64,000 nt of DNA, from NCBI RefSeq assembly GCF_032380655.1, contig NZ_JAWDIY010000004.1, positions 62,001 to 126,000 of the forward strand, given 5' to 3'. Numbering within the stretch: position 1 is the stretch's first letter; each line of letters starts with the position of its first letter. The position numbers and the translations under genes are program-made. The notes under the pieces were generated by a model that was given only the letters and a program-made list of their open reading frames with translations, had not been told where the DNA came from and did no database searches. This stretch comes from Diplocloster hominis. GTDB taxonomy: Bacteria > Bacillota > Clostridia > Lachnospirales > Lachnospiraceae. Below, one piece after another: positions 58,733 through 64,000 of the stretch.

Positions 58733-59509
58733 TCATTCCCTGTAATACAGATCCTTTCCCGTATATCCCATTTGGCCTGATATCCGGCAGGCGCTGTCCA
58801 GCAGGAGGCGCACATGTTCCGCATTTTCCGCCTGCTGAGTGTTCCCCTTAAAGTTTGCTATGCTGACCGCGGCAATCACATTCCCCTCATAATTGCGGAT
58901 CGGGGCAGCGATGCAATACACTGTGTTTTCCCCCTCGCAGTCGTCGATAGCATATCCTCTCTGCCGGGTCTGAAACAGATCTCTTTTCAGACTCTCTATA
59001 TCCCGTATGGTATTGGATGTCTGGGGAATGAATTCCCTGTTCTCGTATATCCTCTCCACCTCTGCCACCGGCATGGAAGCCAGAATTGCTTTTCCCAGCC
59101 CGGTATTATACATATCCTTGCTGGAGCCCAGCTGAGCGGTAGTGATCACCGCTCCGCCCCCCTCCACTTTATCCAGGTATACAATCTTATCTTTATTTCT
59201 GACCGCCAGGAATGCCGTGGCTTTGGTTTCCCGGGACATTTTCTTAAGATACGGTTTCGCCGCTTTTAACAGGTCCGCCCCCTGTATGTAGGCCGCTCCT
59301 GCTTCAAAAGCCCTGATTCCCACGGCAAACGCTCTGGTATCCTTGTCCGGCTGCATCAGATATTCCATCTGTACCATGGTATCGAGGATATCATTGGCGC
59401 CGGCAAGCGGAATATCCAGTGCCTCGCTTATGGCTTTTGGCGTCACCGGACGCCTGGATCCACTGACATAAGTCAGGATATCCAGCGTCCTCATGGCCGC
59501 TTTGTTCAA
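58733..59509 (-). CDS. IclR family transcriptional regulator
   Basis: This regulator of 258 residues has an N-terminal winged helix (RPVTPKAISEALDIPLAGAN) and the IclR effector domain (AAKPYLKKMSRETKATAFLA, TGLGKAILASMP, GYAIDDCEGENTVYCIAAPI). The start is a TTG at 59509, supported by GGAGGGAGG; an ATG at 59494 lacks spacing. IclR members sense aromatic or sugar-acid compounds. It lies between the second sugar-binding lipoprotein and the RraA-like gene. Confidence 0.9.
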   Translation of the reverse strand: MNKAAMRTLDILTYVSGSRRPVTPKAISEALDIPLAGANDILDTMVQMEYLMQPDKDTRAFAVGIRAFEAGAAYIQGADLLKAAKPYLKKMSRETKATAFLAVRNKDKIVYLDKVEGGGAVITTAQLGSSKDMYNTGLGKAILASMPVAEVERIYENREFIPQTSNTIRDIESLKRDLFQTRQRGYAIDDCEGENTVYCIAAPIRNYEGNVIAAVSIANFKGNTQQAENAEHVRLLLDSACRISGQMGYTGKDLYYRE

Positions 59510-59524
59510 GGCCCTCCCTCCTCT

Positions 59525-60571
59525 CTAGAAACTATTCCCGGCATACCACTCGTTGGCTTCCAGATAGTAATCGGCTGTCTCAGCCGTAACCAGATTCACG
59601 GAAGTATAGATATTGTTGGGCGCGGTCTTAACTCCGGCTGCCGCATCATCGCTGGTAAGCGCAAGGTTGGTCCCGCCGTATTTGGCCGTGATCAGGGATA
59701 CCATAGACCAATATCCCATAGATACGTCGTTCTGTACGATGGATGCGGTGATCAGTCCGTCCTTGATCTGGTTTAAAATATCGGAGTTTCTGTCCATGCC
59801 CAGCACATCGATCTGTCCTGCCTTGTTCGCTTCCTGTACCGCTGTCGATGCCCCTGCCGCACCTGTGGAATCAGTGCAGACAAACCCGGTGATCTCACTG
59901 TGGCTGTTGATGATATCCGTAGCGGCACTGACTGCTGTCACCGTATCAGCTTTGGTATCCCCGTAGGCCACGATCTCGATGCCAGGATACTCGGCGAACG
60001 CCGCCTCGAAGCCTGCCTGCCGTTCTTCAAACATGGTATTCCCAGGCAGCGTCATGATTGCTATCTTACCTTCCCCGCCGACTGAATCCGCATACAGCCG
60101 GCCGCCGTCATAGCCCATGTCATACTGGGAAGAACCGATATAGCTAAGTCTGTCGCTGGTGGCTACATCACCGCAGAAGGTCACCACATGGATTCCTTTT
60201 TCTATCGCGCCGTTGATGCTGGCTTCCAGGGCAGGATCATATCCCCATACGGCTATTCCCGCGGGATTTTTTGCCACCGCGGAATCCAAGGCGCTGACCA
60301 TGGCACTCATATCATCATCCGTGGGGCCGACCCAGCTTGTCTTCACGCCGAAGAGTTCCCCCGCCTTCTCCCAACCGTATTTGTGGGCGTTAAAATATTC
60401 CAGGTTATTCAGGCAGCAGACTGCTATGTACTCATCGGCGGTATCGATCTGGCTTTGCAGGGTGCCGTCACCTGCCACAGCGTCCGAGGCTGTTTCTTTG
60501 CTGCCGGAGCATCCTGCCAGCATGGTGGTCAGCATTAACACGGTTAAAATGACAGCTATCATTTTTTTCAT
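59525..60571 (-). CDS. Sugar ABC transporter substrate-binding lipoprotein (second system)
   Basis: This Peripla_BP_4-type binding protein of 348 residues has a lipoprotein signal MKKMIAVILTVLMLTTMLAGC with lipobox LAGC. The binding domain shows TADEYIAVCCLNNLEYFNAH and GIAVWGYDPA, as in ribose-type receptors. ATG 60571 has GGAG about 10 bases upstream and is preferred over ATG 60598. It follows the RbsA, RbsC and Zn-dehydrogenase genes to its right, in the order ATPase-permease-dehydrogenase-binding protein. Confidence 0.9.
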   Translation of the reverse strand: MKKMIAVILTVLMLTTMLAGCSGSKETASDAVAGDGTLQSQIDTADEYIAVCCLNNLEYFNAHKYGWEKAGELFGVKTSWVGPTDDDMSAMVSALDSAVAKNPAGIAVWGYDPALEASINGAIEKGIHVVTFCGDVATSDRLSYIGSSQYDMGYDGGRLYADSVGGEGKIAIMTLPGNTMFEERQAGFEAAFAEYPGIEIVAYGDTKADTVTAVSAATDIINSHSEITGFVCTDSTGAAGASTAVQEANKAGQIDVLGMDRNSDILNQIKDGLITASIVQNDVSMGYWSMVSLITAKYGGTNLALTSDDAAAGVKTAPNNIYTSVNLVTAETADYYLEANEWYAGNSF

Positions 60572-60643
60572 AAAATTTCTTCTCCTTTTCTTATACATTT
60601 TCCAATTAAATTTACAGGTACCGCTTCTACTGAATAAAATGTC

Positions 60644-61720
60644 CTACTGTTCTTCTTTCTCCTCCTCCTTATCGTCATGGACTATCAATACTTTTATCTT
60701 ATCGCGCGCGGCTTTCGTGCGTACAAACTCCAAAGCCCCGACGGACTGATCAAAGGGAAACCGGTGGGATATGCAGCCTGCCGCGTCCACTTTTTTTGCG
60801 GCAATCAATCGAAGAGCCGGAGCAAAGGAGTTGGGGCTGGCCAGCATGCCCACTACCGTGATATCTCTGGTAACGATATAGTCCATATCCATCGGAATCT
60901 TTTCTTTCCCGGTGATACTCATAGCGCAGATCTTCCCTCCGGGCCTCACCAGCCTCACCGCATCTTCGTATGCGGCGGCATTGCCGGAGGCTTCGAATAT
61001 GGCGTCCACCGGACCTCCAAGCGCCGTTTCCACCTGCTGTTTCAGATCCTCCTGCCCATGTACGACCAGTTCAATCCCCCAGCCGTTTACTTTCTCACGG
61101 TGCAGCTCTTTCCTGGCCACCAGGCAAACCCGGCCCGCTCCCGAACAGTTGGCGATCTGGGCTGCCAGCATACCGATGGAACCATCACCGATCACAGCTA
61201 CCCGGTCTCCCGGATTCAGTCCGGTTTTTCTGATCCCGTAGAGCGCTGTGGCTGTAGGCTCTGTAACCGCGGCTTCCTCCGGAGTTACCCCTTCCGGCAC
61301 TTTATACAGATTCTTCCCTTCCGTTTTCAGATATTCCGCCATACTTCCGTCATAGCGGATCACTCCCAGTTCCGTTCTATGGGAGCACAGGTGATACATT
61401 CCCCTCAGACAGTTTTCACATTTTCCGCATCCGATACTGATATCTCCGACCACCAGGTCTCCGACATTGAAGCCTGTCACCCTGCTTCCCATGGCCGCCA
61501 CATAACCCGACCATTCATGCCCGATGGTAATCGGCATATGGGACAGGCCTTCCCGGTAATAGGGCATGCTTCCGTCGTACAGTTCAATATCCGTGGTGCA
61601 GATTCCCATGGCTTTTACCCGGACCAGCACCTCATCATCGTTCAATTCCGGTACGGGGACTTCCTTCAGCTCCATCTGCAAAGGAGCGGTAACCCGATAA
61701 GCTTTCATTGTTTTCTTCAT
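60644..61720 (-). CDS. Zinc-dependent alcohol dehydrogenase (MDR family)
   Basis: This is a medium-chain dehydrogenase of 358 residues. GHEWSGYVAA is the catalytic zinc region, CGKCENCLRGMYHLC provides four structural-zinc cysteines and VIGDGSIGMLAAQIA is the NAD(P) loop. It resembles sorbitol/threonine/galactitol-type dehydrogenases. The unusual C-terminus is rich in E and K (HDDKEEEKEEQ). GGAGG precedes the ATG. Placed inside an RbsABC operon, it probably oxidises the imported polyol or sugar. Confidence 0.9.
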   Translation of the reverse strand: MKKTMKAYRVTAPLQMELKEVPVPELNDDEVLVRVKAMGICTTDIELYDGSMPYYREGLSHMPITIGHEWSGYVAAMGSRVTGFNVGDLVVGDISIGCGKCENCLRGMYHLCSHRTELGVIRYDGSMAEYLKTEGKNLYKVPEGVTPEEAAVTEPTATALYGIRKTGLNPGDRVAVIGDGSIGMLAAQIANCSGAGRVCLVARKELHREKVNGWGIELVVHGQEDLKQQVETALGGPVDAIFEASGNAAAYEDAVRLVRPGGKICAMSITGKEKIPMDMDYIVTRDITVVGMLASPNSFAPALRLIAAKKVDAAGCISHRFPFDQSVGALEFVRTKAARDKIKVLIVHDDKEEEKEEQ

Positions 61721-61746
61721 ATTCTTCCTCCAGTAAATGATTTCCG

Positions 61747-62709
61747 TTATGCAATTACCTTTTTACCCGACTTACGTTTTCCGTTTACGGCGTCGATCAG
61801 AATGGCAATGATCAAAATAGCTCCGGTAACAAAATTCTGCCAGTACATATTTACATTGAGCATGTTCAAAGAAGTGGAGATCAGCTGCATAAACACCGCC
61901 CCCAGAAATGCTCCCAATACCGTTCCCTGTCCGCCGTTTAAACTGGCTCCTCCGATAATGGCCGCCGTGATGACATTCATTGCGGTGTTATCCCCCAGTG
62001 TGACGGAGGCGTTTCCAAAACGGGCAGTGATCAGAACTCCGGCCAGACCGGCGAAAAAGGAGGACAGGCAATACATCAGCATCTTGATCTTTTTCACATG
62101 AATCCCATTTAACTGGGAGGCCAGCTCGCTGCTGCCGATGTAATAGGTCTGGCGCATAAACCGGGTATGCCGGACCAGAAGATCCATCACAATCACCAGC
62201 GTGATCATGATAATAATCGGATACTGGATTCCCGCAATCTTCCCCTGCCCGATGGCCTTAAACGAGGCCGGCATATTCAGAACCGCCTTTCCCTGGGAGA
62301 TGACCAGCATCAGTCCTTTCACCACCATCATCATCCCCAGTGTGGTGATAAAGGAATTCAGACCGATCTCCGAGATGAGAAACCCATTCAGTAGCCCGAT
62401 CGCCAGGGCCAGCAGCAGGGCCGCGAGAATCGCCAGAAAAACCGGTATCCCTTTATTGATCATCATGGCAACCGACACACCGGTAAATGCCATCACCGCG
62501 CCCACAGACAGATCAAGACCCGCGATTATCAGCAGCAGCACCATGCCGAGTACTATGATTCCCTCCACGGTCAGGGCCACAAACATCGATATGATATTCG
62601 TCCCCGACAGAAAGTGGGGAGAAAAGATGGATATGATCAGTGACAAAGCAATGATGATAATCAATAGAGCCGGTTCCCGGCGGGAAAAAATCTTCTTAAT
62701 CATTTGCAT
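61747..62709 (-). CDS. RbsC-like ABC transporter permease (second system)
   Basis: This inner-membrane permease of 320 residues has the RbsC loop TVEGIIVLGMVLLLIIAGLD followed by LSVGAVMAF, and the cytoplasmic YIGSSELASQLNGI. GGAGG is 8 bases from the ATG at 62709, and the gene begins 3 bases after the ATPase stop codon. It belongs with the ATPase on its right and the lipoprotein on its left as a second ribose-type importer. Confidence 0.92.
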   Translation of the reverse strand: MQMIKKIFSRREPALLIIIIALSLIISIFSPHFLSGTNIISMFVALTVEGIIVLGMVLLLIIAGLDLSVGAVMAFTGVSVAMMINKGIPVFLAILAALLLALAIGLLNGFLISEIGLNSFITTLGMMMVVKGLMLVISQGKAVLNMPASFKAIGQGKIAGIQYPIIIMITLVIVMDLLVRHTRFMRQTYYIGSSELASQLNGIHVKKIKMLMYCLSSFFAGLAGVLITARFGNASVTLGDNTAMNVITAAIIGGASLNGGQGTVLGAFLGAVFMQLISTSLNMLNVNMYWQNFVTGAILIIAILIDAVNGKRKSGKKVIA

Positions 62710-62712
62710 ACT

Positions 62713-64000
62713 TTATACTCCTCCTTGTTTCTTAATACCGGTTGCGTATTTAATAATATTGTCCTCGCTGAACTCATCTCTCCCGATCAGTCCATTGACT
62801 CTGCCGTTATGCATGATCAGGATCTCATCGCTCATACCGATCAGTTCCGGCATTTCCGAAGAAATCATAATGACGCATTTCCCCTGCCGGGCGTATTGTT
62901 TGATGATTTGATAAATCTCCGCTTTGGCGCCCACATCCACGCCTCGGGTAGGTTCATCAAAGATGATCACATCCGGATCAATTCCCATCCACATGGCGAT
63001 CAGTACCTTCTGCTGATTGCCTCCGGAGAGGTTCCCAACCGTCTGCTGTACCGACGGGGTGGCGATGGAATATTTTTCCTTCTGTTCCATTGCATTTTTC
63101 TGGATCAGGGATTCCCGCATAAGCCCTTTGGGGGCAAACTTTCTTAACATGGCCGCCACCAGGTTTGTCCTGACCGGCAGGTTCAGATATAGTCCCAGCC
63201 CCTTCCGGTCTTCTGTCAGATAGGCAATCTTGTTTGCAATGGCGTCACCCGGGGAATGAATCTGTATCTTTTTCCCATTTATGAGAACCTTGCCCCTGTC
63301 CGGTCTGTGCGCTCCGATCACTCCAAGTGCCAATTCTGTCCGGCCTGCGCCGATCAGGCCGCTTATTCCGAGGATCTCACCCTTACGCACACCAAAGGAT
63401 ACATTTTCATAAAGGCCCGGGCAGGTAAGACCTTTCACCTCAAAGTATAAGGGTTCCGTTTTATTAAGCGGTTTGCCGGCTGCTCCATATACGTCTTTGA
63501 TTTCCCTGCCCACCATCATAGTGACGATCTCATTTTCCGTGGTTTCCGCCACATTCTTTCTTCCTATATACTGTCCGTCCCTCATGACAACCGCACAGTC
63601 CGCCAGCTCAAATATTTCGGAGAGCTTATGGGAAATATAGATAAAGGAGACCCCTTCCTTCTTTAACAAGCGCACGGTCTTGAACATCAGTTTTGTCTCC
63701 GTCTCTGTTAGCGAGCTGGTGGGCTCATCCAGGATAATGACCCTGGGATTCATGGAGATGGCCTTCAGGATCTCCAGCAGCTGGCAGGTGCCTACGGACA
63801 GGTTTTTCACCATTGTTCCCGGATCCACTCCGATGTCAAATTTTTGCAGAAGTTCATTTGTATCCGCGTAGAGCTGCTTCCACCGGATCGCCCCGCTCTT
63901 GTTGACAGGCTGTCTGTTCATAAAAATATTCTCAGCCACCGACATATTGCCGACCATAGACAACTCCTGATATACCATTGCGACTCCCCTGGCCATGGCT
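62713..64000 (-). CDS. RbsA-like sugar ABC transporter ATP-binding protein (partial)
   Basis: The gene is open at the right edge, so the N-terminus with the first Walker A is missing; about 428 residues are visible. Domain 1 shows VYQELSMVGNMSVAENIF, LSVGTCQLLEI and VIILDEPTSSL. Domain 2 has GLIGAGRTELAL, LSGGNQQKVLIAMWM and DEPTRGVDVGAK. This is the RbsA pattern and a different sequence from the RbsA-like protein at 52487. The stop codon lies 3 bases before the permease start. Confidence 0.92.
   Translation of the reverse strand, partial: AMARGVAMVYQELSMVGNMSVAENIFMNRQPVNKSGAIRWKQLYADTNELLQKFDIGVDPGTMVKNLSVGTCQLLEILKAISMNPRVIILDEPTSSLTETETKLMFKTVRLLKKEGVSFIYISHKLSEIFELADCAVVMRDGQYIGRKNVAETTENEIVTMMVGREIKDVYGAAGKPLNKTEPLYFEVKGLTCPGLYENVSFGVRKGEILGISGLIGAGRTELALGVIGAHRPDRGKVLINGKKIQIHSPGDAIANKIAYLTEDRKGLGLYLNLPVRTNLVAAMLRKFAPKGLMRESLIQKNAMEQKEKYSIATPSVQQTVGNLSGGNQQKVLIAMWMGIDPDVIIFDEPTRGVDVGAKAEIYQIIKQYARQGKCVIMISSEMPELIGMSDEILIMHNGRVNGLIGRDEFSEDNIIKYATGIKKQGGV

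Noticed and set aside
60677..62101. 474-codon open frame on the plus strand
   Set aside because: It runs antisense across the Zn-dehydrogenase and permease genes, both clearly real. It is an effect of codon bias.

Overview
The window looks like a chromosomal segment of a Gram-positive anaerobe of the Clostridia, most likely a Lachnospiraceae gut or environmental commensal. Supporting signs are strong GGAGG ribosome-binding sites, a class III fructose-1,6-bisphosphatase, BMP-lipoprotein nucleoside ABC transport, BlaI/M56 and PadR/HAAS regulatory pairs, and many lipoprotein-dependent sugar ABC systems. The genus cannot be decided from the sequence. No rRNA, tRNA, CRISPR array, transposase or integrase was seen. 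Most genes lie on the minus strand.

Layout. 1-2.9 kb: the start of a secreted protein running off the left edge, an Sfp-type phosphopantetheinyl transferase, and a TetR regulator with a 2-hydroxyacid dehydrogenase. 2.9-15.7 kb (minus): an EamA exporter with its AraC regulator, an AlkD-like glycosylase overlapping fbp, a PsiE-like membrane protein, a complete nucleoside ABC operon (lipoprotein, ATPase, two permeases) with a clear promoter, and a UvrD/PcrA helicase. 15.9-25.8 kb: a metallophosphoesterase, an MFS carrier, a BlaI/M56 pair with a readable operator, a PadR/DUF4097 pair with a readable operator, an unrecognised membrane-anchored protein, a CPBP protease, and an odd cysteine-rich protein with SpaA-like domains. 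25.8-38.9 kb (minus): a glycoside-catabolic locus with GH78- and GH106-like rhamnosidase-type enzymes, an OFA-type MFS carrier, a MalFG-type sugar ABC system, a GldA-like dehydrogenase and two DapA-family lyases. A divergent plus-strand group follows: a second GldA-like dehydrogenase, an LrgA/LrgB pair and a FadR-type GntR regulator. A TGATGTC-containing site recurs at all three promoters of this region, suggesting one regulon.

42.5-50.8 kb is a foreign island, visibly more A+T-rich. Its core is a two-gene operon: a 1,024-residue sacsin/HSP90-like GHKL ATPase followed after 4 bases by a protein joining an AlbA_2 (Schlafen-type) domain to a TIR domain. Next to it are a decayed STAND-like gene and an AlbA_2/HATPase/winged-helix gene. 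The island sits between the C-terminal remnant of an aldo/keto reductase and the N-terminal remnant of a flavodoxin, with a decayed divergent LysR gene beyond, so it appears to have landed in and destroyed a LysR/flavodoxin/AKR locus. I regard the HSP90-like plus AlbA-TIR pair as the best candidate for a poorly described anti-phage system.

50.9-64 kb (minus): a VOC protein and a sugar-acid-type catabolic cluster. It holds two RbsABC-like transporters (the second cut by the right edge), HxlR, GntR and IclR regulators, a cyclase-family hydrolase, a KDPG/KHG aldolase, an RraA-family protein and a zinc alcohol dehydrogenase. The substrate is not shown by the sequence, but the enzymes fit breakdown of a sugar acid to pyruvate.
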